In this document: one piece after another, positions 15,601 to 24,281 of the stretch
Position numbering within the stretch: the first letter of the stretch is position 1
Layout of the letters: every line of letters begins with the position of its first letter
Source: Elusimicrobia bacterium GWC2_61_19
GTDB lineage: Bacteria; Elusimicrobiota; Elusimicrobia; Elusimicrobiales; UBA9959
DNA: 46,113 nucleotides
NCBI GenBank assembly: GCA_001799795.1
Contig: MGUD01000006.1
Coordinates: forward strand, 1 to 46,113
Direction of reading: 5' to 3'
Translations under genes and position numbers: made by a program
The notes under the pieces: model-generated
Databases searched by the model: none
Told to the model about the DNA's origin: nothing
The model's input: the letters and a program-made list of their open reading frames with translations, nothing else

Positions 15601-18600
15601 GGGTCTTTAACGCAACGCATGGTGGTGCCTGGTTCTCCGGAAGCTCAAAGTGTAGGCGCTAAGCTCGCCGCAAACAACCTGTTCGCAGTCGGCAACATTT
15701 TTTATATCGGGCCTGACGGAACTTCTTTTACACCGGATGCGGCGGTGAAAATGAAATACTCAGACTCCGATCTGGCCGCCAGGGGGATATTTGAGGATAC
15801 TCTGGCCCTCTATGAGTTCAACTCTGATCTAAGTGTAATATTTAAGCTTTCGGGTCAGGTTGCCGACATCAGCGGAAATGAAATAGCCGGCGAGGTCTCC
15901 CAGTTGCATTCTATGTTCGCGATATTGGGCTCAAGCAGGGCGGTGCCTGTGCAGCTTGGCGAGGACCGGACCCCGCCGGTCACTAACGCGATTGCCGGGG
16001 TTCCTCCTTACCGCTCCGGGGACACAGCTTTTGTTTCCACGGAAACCTATATATTCCTGGACGCGTGGGACCCGAAGACGGAAGGGTCCGTTAATGCCGG
16101 CGTGAAAGAGACGTATTACGTGCTGGATCCGCCGGCCGGCCAGACAGATGCCATGCAGCTATTCAGCCAGCCATTTACACTTGCCGAGGGGATCCACCAC
16201 CTGTATTACCGAAGCGTGGATAATCAGGGTAATCTGGAAGCAATTAAATCGGCGACCTTTTACGCGGACGGCACCGCCCCGGCCAGCACTGCCGCCATTG
16301 TGGGGCAGGGAAGCTTTGAAAACGGAGCCTTAAATATCACCGAGGGAAGCTCCATCGCTGTAACTGGCGCCGATATTGAATGGAACGGCGTCGCATCGGG
16401 CCTGGGCGCCATATACGTGGCCGTGTCCACTTTCCCCTGCGCTGATTTCAGCGAAGACGCGGCCGGCCCCGGGATATGTCATCCGGTGGTATACACAGGC
16501 CCCTTCGCCATCCCGATGGGGAATTATTATTTTTACCACATTGCGATGGATAATGTCGGGAATCATGAAGTGCCCAACGACGCGACTGTATCTGTACGCG
16601 CAAATCTTCCAAACCCGGCAACCCATCCGTTCTATGAGTTGTCCGCCTCTTTTGGTTCTTCGGGGGCCGGCCCCGGTCAGTTCGGCGCCTACGGCATGAA
16701 ATTCGACAGGGATGGCAATTTGCTGGTAGCCGACCAGGGGAATCTGCGGATTCAGAAGTTTACCCCGGCGGGCGAATTTATAAGCATGTTCAGCGTCAAC
16801 GGCTACGGGCACTCATATTTCTACTCTCCGTTGCAGGTGGCCCCGTGTCCTAATGGGGACATCTGGGTCAGTGATTATGGCACCAAACTGTTGAAATTTG
16901 CCGCCAGCGGTGCTTTCGTGCGGGAGATGTACATACAAGGGCTGGCGGGTTTTTCTAACGCCTATCCCAAGAATATTGTGTGTTCCCCGGAAAACGAACT
17001 GTATTTTTTAACCTGGGGCAATTACATATTCCGCCTGGATAGCCAGGGGAATAAAATCGGGGAAATCTCTGTAAGCAACAGCGGCAGCTACCTCAACGGC
17101 CTGGCGCGTGACAATGCCGGGAACCTTTATACCTACCACAGCGCCACCGGGAAGATCCGCAAATATGGCGCTTCCGGCGGCCTCCTGGCGGAATGGGCCA
17201 GTGTTAATGGTGCAGCTTCACTGGATTTTGTAGGGGTCTCTGTTGACTCCTTCGATAATGTCTATCTTTCAAGATTCGGTAAGCCGTTGGAGATATACAC
17301 AAGCACCGGCGGGCTGGCCGGGTCATTCTCAAGTGTGATAGCTCAGGATGGGGCACAGCATTTCTTAAGCTCCGTGGAAACGGTCTACAACCCCGGCAAT
17401 GGCAACTTGTATCTGCTGGGCGGCAGCCGGATAGACATCCTCCATCCGGATTTCCGCGTGCCTGCGACACCTGTGATGGTAAGCCCGTCGGACGGAGCCA
17501 CAGTGTTGATCTCGTCCCCGCTGGTGGCGGGGCAGTCCGAGATTTCCAGCCTTGTGCGGGTGTATGACAGCGGGACGCTGCTAAAAGAGTTGACGACTAA
17601 TGCTACCGGCTATTTCTCGTTCAACCTGCCCAATAGCACTTATGGGGAGCATATGCTCACTGCGCAGGCTTATGATGCGGCGGGCAACCAGTCCGGGCTT
17701 TCTCCGGTAAGATATCTGCGCACCGCCGCTATTAACGCGCCGGTATTGGGCCAGCCAATAGCAGGCCCCACCGGCTGGAGCGTTTGGGAGACAAGTGCGA
17801 CAGTCACTGGCGACTTTGACGGTGACGGGATAATGGATGTTGTGGGGTTTGGGACCGTTTCCGGATATGGCGGAGCGTATGTGTTTTATAAGGGCCTTGG
17901 TAATGGCTCGTTTGTCGCCGCCTCCAGTGGCGGCGTGGTCGGGTTCACCGACGACCTGGAAGCTGTGGCGTATGATTTCAACAACGACGGCCTGCTGGAT
18001 GTCGTAGCCGCCATGACGTCGATGGGGCTTAAACAGGACTCCCTGGTGTTCTTTAAAGGTCAGGGTAACGGTAGTTTTGACCCGCCGGTAATTGGCGATT
18101 CAGTGGGTTTTCGCCCGGATATGGCCGTGGCTGATATGGATAAGGACGGCTATTCCGACCTGGTGTTGTCCGCGGGCGAGAAACTGCGCGTCTACTGGGG
18201 TAATGCCGTGGGCGATTTCCTGCTTTCTATGTCCACCGGCCTGCCTGCGGGCGCGCATACGAATGGCAATTACGCGAACGCGTGCAGCGGCGGAATGGCT
18301 GTGGCGGATTTTGACCTGGACGGCAACATGGATGTGGTTTTCCGCAATGCCGTTATGTTCGGCTCTGGGCGCGGCGGTTTTGTCTCTTCAGCCCTTCTGG
18401 CGCTGCCGGTTCCCTTCAGCGCGGAGATGGGGGAGGCTCAGGCGGCGGACCTAAATGGGGACGGCCTTGCCGATATAGTTCTTGCCGCGGCAGGAGCTAA
18501 TAAGGTGTTGTCCTATATTAATCTGGGCGGCCGTAAATTTATGCCAGCCGGATCAGTCTCGGTGGACAGTCTGGCCTACGAGAGCGTTGCGGTGGACCTT

Positions 18601-21600
18601 AATGCCGATGGGTTGGTGGACATAGCGCTTTCGCCCGCCGGCGCGGGCAGTCTTTATGTGCTTGCCGGTCGCGGCGACGGGACTTTCTCGGGCCCGTATA
18701 AATACAGCACCGGCGGCACTCCCGCATATTCATGGGGTTTGGGCGGGTTGAGCGCTGCCGACCTTAATTTGGATGGAAAAAAAGATATCGTCCTGGCTTC
18801 TCCCATGCTATATTTGCCCGGTAGAACGGTAAACAGCTTTATGGTTTTTCTTAACCAGGCTCAGGTCCCGGACTGGACCGCGCCGGCGGCTTCCGTTATA
18901 AGCGCGGCGGTTGACGGAAACAACGGCATCGTCGTGCAATGGACCGCTCCCGGCGACGATAATGTCGCCGGGCGGGCGGCGCTATATGACCTGCGTTACG
19001 CGCTTTCAGCAATAGTTACGGAAAGCGCCTTCTCGGCCGCAACGCCGTTGAGCGGGCTTTCAGCTCCGAAACCGGCTGGCCAGCCGGAATCTTTACTGGC
19101 TTCCGGGCTTTCAGGGGGGGCAACATATTACTTCGCGCTCAGAAGTTCCGACGAAGCCGGGAACCTTTCCGCCTTGTCAAATAGCCCCGGAGCATTTATT
19201 AAATTCGTATTTACCAGCACCAGTGTGGTAAATGATCTGCCGGAAATGACTTTTACGGCATCCACGCAGGCCAGTGCCGCCCTTATCAGTACCATATCGG
19301 CCCATGGCAGCGTGGCTTTGGGTGTAGCTGCAGGCACGGGACTTACTCTTGCCAGCAACCTTTACGAGATAGGCCCTGAAGGCGAATATGATCCTCCCGC
19401 AAGCCTGACCTTTGCCTATTCAACGGCCGCCATCACCGCGCTTGGGCTACAGGAAGATGATATCGGCATATACGAGTATTTTAGCGGTATCGGCTGGGTG
19501 TCGCTTGGGGGCCAGGTACCGGACGGAGTTGCGCACACAATAACTGTGCCGGTCACCCGCATTGCTTCATTATTCGCTATCTTCGGCACGGTTAAGGACC
19601 GGACCCCGCCGGTAACCAATATTTCAGCCTGGTGTCCGGAACTAATGAGTACCTGTCCTTCGGTCGGCACAGGCGGCGCGATGTATGTGGGCGCGGCTTC
19701 CAGTATTTCATTGGCGGCCTATGACCCGGTTATGTATGGAACCTCCACTGGGGTTTCTTTCACTGAATTCCGGCTGGACGATGCCGGCTCCGACCAGTTC
19801 GCCAAGTATTCAGTGCCACTGGCGCTACTTCCCGGCCCGCATAGGCTTGAGTGCCGCAGTGCGGATCACGCCGGGAATCTGGGGCAGGTCTTTGTAATAG
19901 ATGTTTTTGTGGACGCGGAATCTCCTGCGGTAACTATAAGTTCCCCGTCTGTCGGCGGGGTGTATAGTGCCGGCCGTGATATGGTAAAAATCAGTTTTCA
20001 ATCGATAGATAATTCAGGGCTAACCCCAACCTACAGCGCTGTGCTTGTCCAGGCCGAAGATAAAGGCAGTCCGCGTGGGGCACGGCCAGGCAATGTGTCT
20101 GTCTCGTCGGATAGCGTGATAGCGCCCATGGATATTGACGACGGGATGTGGCGGCTTGATGTAGTGGTTAGGGATGTGGTCGGGAACTCAACGCAGGCTG
20201 TATCCGGCCTGTTTGAGGTTGTCCACGACACGATCACCCCGCAGACCACACTGCTTATTGGCGAGCCGCAATTTACAGATACCGTGACCTTTATAAATTC
20301 CGGCACTCCTTTGTTATTCTCGGCCACCGACGATTTGCTTGTGGATGGGGACCGTCAGGGCAGCGGTGTCGGCGCAATTTATGTGTCGCTAGATGCCGGA
20401 ATTGCGGTTGTGGTGCCCGGCGAGTTCTTTGTGTCTTCGGAAGGGGTTCATAATATTACTTACTTCAGCGTGGATAAGGCAGGCAATACGGAGACAACCA
20501 AGTCGGCCGTGCTTTCCGTAGATAACAGCGCCCCTGAAACAACCCAGTCTGTAGTCGGACCTGTTTTTGAGGGGGCTAATGGGTTGTATATCTCCACGGC
20601 TTCAGTAGTAAACTTGGCCGCTGTCGAGCCGCCCTCTTCCGGCGCGGCCAGCGGCCAGGCGGCCATATATGTGGCCGATTCCACCGATACCTATAAGATA
20701 TATATCGGGACGTTCACGGCTTTGGAGGGCGCGCACCTGTATAGCTACTATGCCAAAGACAGGCTGGGCAATGCCGGGGCAGTAAAAACGCTTGCGCTTA
20801 CTGCCGACGGCACGCCGCCTGTTTCGGCTGTCGAGTTTTCGATAGCACCCTCTACGGAAACTTCCGGTCGCCTTACGATATCTTCTGATACCTATATGGG
20901 GTTTGCCGGCGCGGACGCGCTCAGCGGCGTGAAGTCCGTAACTTATTCGATAGACGGCGCTACGCCCGCGGTGTTCGCCAGCAGCTTCACTTTGGTCCCC
21001 GGCGCGCATACCATAGCTTGGTGGTCGGTGGACAATGTGGGCAACGTCGAGCCAGCGCAGGCGGCCGCCATACAGGTAAGAGGTCTTACTGAACTATCCG
21101 GCGTGACGGTAAACTTTGAGCCCTCGGTCATCAACCTTAAGAGCGAAGGCAAATACGTGGAAGCAAGGCTTGCCGTATCCAGCGCGACCGGCCCCGGCTT
21201 CTACGAGGATTCCATCCGGATAACCAGGGTGAACGACGTGGCCTTGGCTTCGCCGATATATGCCATGGTTGAGCATGCGCGCGGCCACGGCAAAAACGAC
21301 AAGTCCCGTGAGCGTAAGCACAGCGTGTCGGTTAAATTCGACAGGCAAGCGCTGATAGCCGTGCTGCCGGTGGACAGGATGGTGAAGGTGACCGTGGAGG
21401 GTTCATTTGACGACGATACGGCCTTTATGGCCGAGGACTACCTGCGCGTAATAAACCCCGGCAGAATAGGCAAAGGCCATGGCGGTAAAGTGCGGCATCA
21501 TTCAAAGGCCTGCGCCGATATCCCATCCAAGGGCTTAAAAGAGGATACCGACATAACCGTAGTGGCGATGTATGAGCGTGACGCCGAGCGCCGTGAGCGC

Positions 21601-22236
21601 GAAGACCGCGCCGGGGCCAAGGGTTTAAAACGCCATGGTGATATTTATGAATTCGGCCCCGAGGGGACGGTTTTTGACGCGCCCGTGACCATCTCCCTGC
21701 CCTACGAGCCGCTTGAATCCGGAAAGGAAAAACCTGTCATAGCTTACTGGAACCCCTCCAAGAAAGACTGGGAGCCACTTGAGTCAGAACTAGACGCCGT
21801 GGGAAAAGTGGTAAAGGCCAAGGTGGGTCACTTCTCGCTGTACCAGGTGGTGGTTTCCACGCCGCAGGACGTAAAGCCCTTCCGCGCGGCCTCGGCAGCC
21901 GTTCCTAAAGCGGCCGGCCCCTCCGCCGATTTCCGCCTGGGCGAGGTTTATGTGTACCCGAACCCGGCCAAGGGCTCGGACCTGCCCGTTTTCCACATGG
22001 AGTGCGGCATAGCCGACAGCGTGAATATAAAGATCTACACGGTAAGCGGCCGCGAAGCGCACGAGGTTACCTTGACCGCCCTGCCGCAGGTAATAGATGA
22101 CGGCAACGGGCAAAGCTACGCCTACGAATACGCCTGGCGCGGCCATATCCCCAGCGGCGTCTACCTTTACTACATAGAGGCACAGAAGGGTGGTCAGAAA
22201 CTGAAGAAAACCGGCAAATTCGCCGTGGTCCGGTAA
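12640..22236 (+). CDS. Giant multidomain secreted protein: Zn phospholipase C-like domain, propellers, Ig-like repeats, T9SS-like sorting domain
   Basis: 3198 aa, GTG start. Signal peptide (1-20, ends HTARA) is followed directly by Trp21, as in Zn-dependent phospholipase C/P1 nucleases where the N-terminal Trp is a zinc ligand; His119-X3-Asp123-X5-His129 matches their H-D-H spacing (domain ~21-310). Then come FlgD-like Ig (~312-430), OmpL47-like Ig repeats starting DRTPPVT (~1111-1327 and ~2321-2818), an NHL propeller (~1330-1600), six FG-GAP/VCBS Ca-binding repeats (~1721-2064), FnIII (~2077-2188) and three ZU5-like segments. The C-terminus (3097-3198) has VYVYPNPAKG and PSGVYLYYIEA, a type A sorting-domain pattern. 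Likely surface-exposed or secreted. The first ~300 codons are A/T-richer than the remainder. Confidence 0.9.
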   Translation: MKKLCLLIGLAILPVHTARAWWSMEPFLSTHKTISEQAVLLVNQGEYPDINKFSRVIIDATTTPGIDAIAHGKDPEHPDAGKFNGGDYEQWWKDAQDTYKKQEYSDDFKAYFRIGSMAHLVQDQAVPAHADNIYHGQEVGDEGCFSLLFNTIIPCDPDELEKYASWVGLAGMLRIDQNVPVTFDGNPLSHYYNPKNLAASMIYTTQIQTEQDNWRYPALGGVEQWRGRRYWYPNGQEQYGYTGQAFFPNSNFYSGLGWGAYGGPGEPGGKDMYASYTFYGLESASGFIAHDQLNKAIRYTAGMLMAVSKSLPPIVTNAAISAPNIVPGQSVDITFTVLENRTPAATIYLLLDEPNGNAIISSEYQSGKNLPTLYDEYAADKLPYGRTYTIPWDGKMANGEYAPSGSRKIYIKAKDVDGNESDAVAVDFNIDTGGPMVTIGNQIAVIYANYQGISKMNPACTNPYMAETLSLGLTVDDPSSGVRKVALIGPAGTAVYSKEFPTPTATYSEPALPTLADGQYKVTAEDWDGNTTEAQFRLGSLSIPTDKAGSSVFYNPATNKFSVTLKVNAKSYFQLVRAELLDAEDNPLESRELAVKESPLTFALSAILDNTQSFPSRNYNLRLTDTSGQRLTQNKSFAVWESSVAMAGVALEKYSALTDLMALGLLPGGAASAETYISGGPFVFVPGPAMSGYMSDAPEQDTQITLYVQTGDEANALGGEMVLGIWNNNYRVFSAGSVPPDNCGGIGLPLPSEARLLCWSKIINKLPIKRYVKFRLKGEQDRPAGVYACSRWDPDNPGYCVEGVGFPELVVAGNLWGVVRGVRHFDSMTQLTGAPGVNLPAGTDVTAKISEILTATFGNVSQAGLLSAVFVTPADYPGTLPLTSFGLDLVSGQYSGQVRLGVKYSAALSPGQEAGIEAFQGVFNPEINRYVLRPIAAQVDTGGKEVFFSTGSLGAFQVTAPKYATPNSLKSPELSDGLPEYTMTSNSGSLTQRMVVPGSPEAQSVGAKLAANNLFAVGNIFYIGPDGTSFTPDAAVKMKYSDSDLAARGIFEDTLALYEFNSDLSVIFKLSGQVADISGNEIAGEVSQLHSMFAILGSSRAVPVQLGEDRTPPVTNAIAGVPPYRSGDTAFVSTETYIFLDAWDPKTEGSVNAGVKETYYVLDPPAGQTDAMQLFSQPFTLAEGIHHLYYRSVDNQGNLEAIKSATFYADGTAPASTAAIVGQGSFENGALNITEGSSIAVTGADIEWNGVASGLGAIYVAVSTFPCADFSEDAAGPGICHPVVYTGPFAIPMGNYYFYHIAMDNVGNHEVPNDATVSVRANLPNPATHPFYELSASFGSSGAGPGQFGAYGMKFDRDGNLLVADQGNLRIQKFTPAGEFISMFSVNGYGHSYFYSPLQVAPCPNGDIWVSDYGTKLLKFAASGAFVREMYIQGLAGFSNAYPKNIVCSPENELYFLTWGNYIFRLDSQGNKIGEISVSNSGSYLNGLARDNAGNLYTYHSATGKIRKYGASGGLLAEWASVNGAASLDFVGVSVDSFDNVYLSRFGKPLEIYTSTGGLAGSFSSVIAQDGAQHFLSSVETVYNPGNGNLYLLGGSRIDILHPDFRVPATPVMVSPSDGATVLISSPLVAGQSEISSLVRVYDSGTLLKELTTNATGYFSFNLPNSTYGEHMLTAQAYDAAGNQSGLSPVRYLRTAAINAPVLGQPIAGPTGWSVWETSATVTGDFDGDGIMDVVGFGTVSGYGGAYVFYKGLGNGSFVAASSGGVVGFTDDLEAVAYDFNNDGLLDVVAAMTSMGLKQDSLVFFKGQGNGSFDPPVIGDSVGFRPDMAVADMDKDGYSDLVLSAGEKLRVYWGNAVGDFLLSMSTGLPAGAHTNGNYANACSGGMAVADFDLDGNMDVVFRNAVMFGSGRGGFVSSALLALPVPFSAEMGEAQAADLNGDGLADIVLAAAGANKVLSYINLGGRKFMPAGSVSVDSLAYESVAVDLNADGLVDIALSPAGAGSLYVLAGRGDGTFSGPYKYSTGGTPAYSWGLGGLSAADLNLDGKKDIVLASPMLYLPGRTVNSFMVFLNQAQVPDWTAPAASVISAAVDGNNGIVVQWTAPGDDNVAGRAALYDLRYALSAIVTESAFSAATPLSGLSAPKPAGQPESLLASGLSGGATYYFALRSSDEAGNLSALSNSPGAFIKFVFTSTSVVNDLPEMTFTASTQASAALISTISAHGSVALGVAAGTGLTLASNLYEIGPEGEYDPPASLTFAYSTAAITALGLQEDDIGIYEYFSGIGWVSLGGQVPDGVAHTITVPVTRIASLFAIFGTVKDRTPPVTNISAWCPELMSTCPSVGTGGAMYVGAASSISLAAYDPVMYGTSTGVSFTEFRLDDAGSDQFAKYSVPLALLPGPHRLECRSADHAGNLGQVFVIDVFVDAESPAVTISSPSVGGVYSAGRDMVKISFQSIDNSGLTPTYSAVLVQAEDKGSPRGARPGNVSVSSDSVIAPMDIDDGMWRLDVVVRDVVGNSTQAVSGLFEVVHDTITPQTTLLIGEPQFTDTVTFINSGTPLLFSATDDLLVDGDRQGSGVGAIYVSLDAGIAVVVPGEFFVSSEGVHNITYFSVDKAGNTETTKSAVLSVDNSAPETTQSVVGPVFEGANGLYISTASVVNLAAVEPPSSGAASGQAAIYVADSTDTYKIYIGTFTALEGAHLYSYYAKDRLGNAGAVKTLALTADGTPPVSAVEFSIAPSTETSGRLTISSDTYMGFAGADALSGVKSVTYSIDGATPAVFASSFTLVPGAHTIAWWSVDNVGNVEPAQAAAIQVRGLTELSGVTVNFEPSVINLKSEGKYVEARLAVSSATGPGFYEDSIRITRVNDVALASPIYAMVEHARGHGKNDKSRERKHSVSVKFDRQALIAVLPVDRMVKVTVEGSFDDDTAFMAEDYLRVINPGRIGKGHGGKVRHHSKACADIPSKGLKEDTDITVVAMYERDAERREREDRAGAKGLKRHGDIYEFGPEGTVFDAPVTISLPYEPLESGKEKPVIAYWNPSKKDWEPLESELDAVGKVVKAKVGHFSLYQVVVSTPQDVKPFRAASAAVPKAAGPSADFRLGEVYVYPNPAKGSDLPVFHMECGIADSVNIKIYTVSGREAHEVTLTALPQVIDDGNGQSYAYEYAWRGHIPSGVYLYYIEAQKGGQKLKKTGKFAVVR

Positions 22237-22245
22237 GGGGGAAAT

Positions 22246-23220
22246 ATGAAAAACAAAAACACCCCTCATGATACGCTCAACAAGGCGGTTTACTTGCTTT
22301 CGCGGCCGTGGGTATTAACCCTGCTGTTGCTTTTGGTGCTTATCCCCTCGGCAAAGATAAGCGAAGCCCTTGAAAGCGGCGCCGAGTTCCTGCGCATAGA
22401 TACTGACGCCCGGGCCGGGGCCATGTCTTCGGCCGGGGCGGCTTCCGCTATGGGTATCAGCGCGATATTTTATAACCCGGCCGGGCTGGCCTCCATGGGC
22501 AAAGGCGAAGCCGCACTAAGCCACAGCGCGTGGTATTTGGGTTCGGCGCATGATTTTGTGGGCGCCGGTTTTACCATGCCTGGTTCAACCGGCTGGAAAA
22601 TGGGTTTGGGGTTTACCCGGCTATCAAGCGGTTCTATGGAGGGTCGCACAGCATCAAGGTCCAAAGCCGGCGGTTACAGCGCCTACGATCAGGCGGCGAG
22701 CATTGGCTTAGCCAGGCAATACGGCCTGTATAGTGTAGGCGGTGCCGTGAAATATATTGAAAGTTCCATTGCGGGAGTAAAAGGAACAGGCTACGCAGTG
22801 GATATGGGTTTAAAGCGCGGGATAAGGGGCGTTCCGGTATCCGTGGGGGTTGCCGTGCAGAACCTTGGCCCCGGTATTAAATATATTTCGCAGCGTGACC
22901 AGTTGCCTTTAAGCGTAAGCGCCGGCGTGATGTTTATGCCGGTAGCCGGGTTTATGTTGAACTTTGACGCCCGGCGTTATGTGTATGATAAGTACACGGC
23001 GTATGGTCTGGGTACGGAATATGCCCTGTTCGGCGGCCCCGGCAGCATGTCGGGCCTGAGCCTGCGCGGTGGTGTTAACGGCGGCGCGGGTCAAACCGCG
23101 GCAGGGGCATTCAGTGCAGGCGCGGGTATAAAGTTGATGAACGCGGACCTGGACTATGCGATGTCGCCGGAAGGCAAACTGGGGAACACCCAGCGGATAA
23201 CGCTGAAAAAGAAATTTTAA
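22246..23220 (+). CDS. PorV/PorQ-like outer-membrane beta-barrel protein (UPF0164 family)
   Basis: 324 aa. After a cytoplasmic stretch and signal/anchor (about residues 18-42), the start of the mature part GAEFLRIDTDARAGAMSSAG and ISAIFYNPAGLASMGKGEA is the signature of PorV-type proteins, FadL-like barrels that shuttle type IX cargo to the attachment complex. The remainder is alternating beta strands with GGAVKYIESSI-type segments and the C-terminal ITLKKKF. It starts 9 nt after the giant gene with a GGGGGAAAT Shine-Dalgarno, so cargo and PorV-like factor are co-expressed. Its long N-terminal extension before the hydrophobic core is unusual. Confidence 0.87.
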   Translation: MKNKNTPHDTLNKAVYLLSRPWVLTLLLLLVLIPSAKISEALESGAEFLRIDTDARAGAMSSAGAASAMGISAIFYNPAGLASMGKGEAALSHSAWYLGSAHDFVGAGFTMPGSTGWKMGLGFTRLSSGSMEGRTASRSKAGGYSAYDQAASIGLARQYGLYSVGGAVKYIESSIAGVKGTGYAVDMGLKRGIRGVPVSVGVAVQNLGPGIKYISQRDQLPLSVSAGVMFMPVAGFMLNFDARRYVYDKYTAYGLGTEYALFGGPGSMSGLSLRGGVNGGAGQTAAGAFSAGAGIKLMNADLDYAMSPEGKLGNTQRITLKKKF

Positions 23221-23280
23221 TTTCCGCAAAAGCAGTTGCTGCCCAAAATGTGGTAAAATTAATCTTGCGGTAGGATTTTT

Positions 23281-23355
23281 GGGTGGTTAGCTCAGCGGTA
23301 GAGCGCTGTCCTCACACGACAGATGCCACAGGTTCAAATCCTGTACCACCCACCA
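23281..23355 (+). tRNA. tRNA-Val (anticodon CAC)
   Basis: 75 nt including an encoded CCA. Acceptor GGGTGGT/ACCACCC, D stem GCTC/GAGC, anticodon stem CTGTC/GACAG around loop CTCACAC (anticodon CAC, reads GUG), T stem ACAGG/CCTGT with loop TTCAAAT. A TAAAAT box lies about 25 nt upstream (23254-23259) but no good -35. Confidence 0.95.
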
Positions 23356-23360
23356 GATTT

Positions 23361-24191
23361 TCAGCGTGATTTAAAATGTCGCCTTCCGGGCGGCATTTTT
23401 CTTTTAAAACTTTTGTGATCGTGGGGGCGGTGCCGGGGCGGCTGCGGCCTTTTGATGGCCGGGGCCGGGGGCGTTTCTTTTATATTCAATTCTTCTTTGG
23501 TGAGGCGCCGGAACTGGCCGGGCTCCAGGGCCCCAAGCTGCACCGGCCCGAAGGCCACCCGCTTCAGGGCGGTCACTTCGTGCCCGAGGGCCTCGAAGAG
23601 CCGGCGGATCTCGCGGTTCTTGCCCTCGGTCAGCTGTACGGTCAGGTGGGATTCGCGGCCGCTGACCTTGCGCAGCGTTATGCCGGCGGGTTTTAAAAAT
23701 TCCCCTTCGTCCATTATGCCGGCGGCGGCTTTGGCCAGGTCGGCCTCGGTCATTTCACCGGCCACGGTCACGAGATAGGTGCGCAGGATGGCGTTGGCGG
23801 GATCGGTCAGGTAAGCCGACAGGCGCGTGTCGTTGGTGAGCAGCAGCAGGCCCGTGGTGGCCATATCCAGGCGCCCTACGGGGTGCAGGGTGCGCAGTTC
23901 CGAGGGCAGCAGGTCGAAGACGGTGCGGCGGCCCTTTTCGTCGCTGGCTGTGGTGACCACGGCTTTGGGCTTATTGAGCATTATGGCCTGCCAGCCGTCC
24001 TTCTGCATGGGCCGGCCGTCCACCGTGAACTTGTCCTTTTCCGGTGAGACCATGAACTGGGTGTCGTGGACCGTCCTGCCGTTCACCTGCAGGCGGCCTT
24101 TCATGATCCAGTCCCGCGTCTGGCTGCGCGAAGCCGCCCCGAGTTTTGAGAGCGCGCGCTCCAGCGGCACTTTTCCAAAGTCTCTTTCCAT
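23361..24191 (-). CDS. Pseudouridine synthase, RluB/RsuA family
   Basis: 276 aa. An N-terminal S4 RNA-binding domain (RALSKLGAASRSQTRDWIMKG) is followed by the catalytic GRLDMATTGLLLLTND, where Asp is the nucleophile, then NREIRRLFEALGHEV and LKRVAFGPVQLG, all diagnostic of RsuA/RluB/RluE/RluF enzymes. RluB modifies U2605 of 23S rRNA; RsuA modifies U516 of 16S. The long S4 region favours RluB, not proven. The C-terminal tail is basic and Pro/His/Arg-rich (HRPHDHKSFKRKMPPG), likely for RNA binding. The start has no Shine-Dalgarno but a TATAAT 6 nt upstream. Confidence 0.92.
   Translation of the reverse strand: MERDFGKVPLERALSKLGAASRSQTRDWIMKGRLQVNGRTVHDTQFMVSPEKDKFTVDGRPMQKDGWQAIMLNKPKAVVTTASDEKGRRTVFDLLPSELRTLHPVGRLDMATTGLLLLTNDTRLSAYLTDPANAILRTYLVTVAGEMTEADLAKAAAGIMDEGEFLKPAGITLRKVSGRESHLTVQLTEGKNREIRRLFEALGHEVTALKRVAFGPVQLGALEPGQFRRLTKEELNIKETPPAPAIKRPQPPRHRPHDHKSFKRKMPPGRRHFKSR
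23373..23400 (+). terminator. Terminator of tRNA-Val, inside the 3' end of the RluB-type gene
   Basis: AAAATGTCGCC (23373-23383) pairs with GGCGGCATTTT (23389-23399), one G-T pair, 5-nt loop TTCCG, then T and CTTTT. It reads as a terminator on the plus strand but overlaps the antisense coding end of the pseudouridine synthase. Confidence 0.75.
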
Positions 24192-24197
24192 ATATAA

Positions 24198-24203
24198 ATT
24201 ATA
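24198..24203 (-). promoter_or_regulatory. -10 element of the RluB-type gene (leaderless candidate)
   Basis: TATAAT on the minus strand, then TTATAT and the ATG (24191), so +1 would fall on the start codon. No -35 of good match is visible at 17 +/- 1 nt. Confidence 0.45.
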
Positions 24204-24229
24204 ACCCTAAAAAGCCGGCCGCGGTGACA

Positions 24230-24265
24230 CTAAAAAAAAGAAGGCGCCTGGCGCCTTCTTTTCTG
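24230..24265 (-). terminator. Terminator of the CsgG-like lipoprotein operon
   Basis: AAGAAGGCGC (24238-24247), loop CTG, GCGCCTTCTT (24251-24260); 10 bp perfect. On the minus strand the stem is followed by a long T tract (complement of 24232-24239), so it ends the operon 26643-24282. Confidence 0.88.
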
Positions 24266-24281
24266 TAAGTCGGACGGAGCG

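Noticed and set aside
12640-22236. CRISPR or tandem DNA repeat within the giant gene
   Set aside because: Repeats are at the protein level (Ig-like, FG-GAP) and are too diverged at the DNA level.
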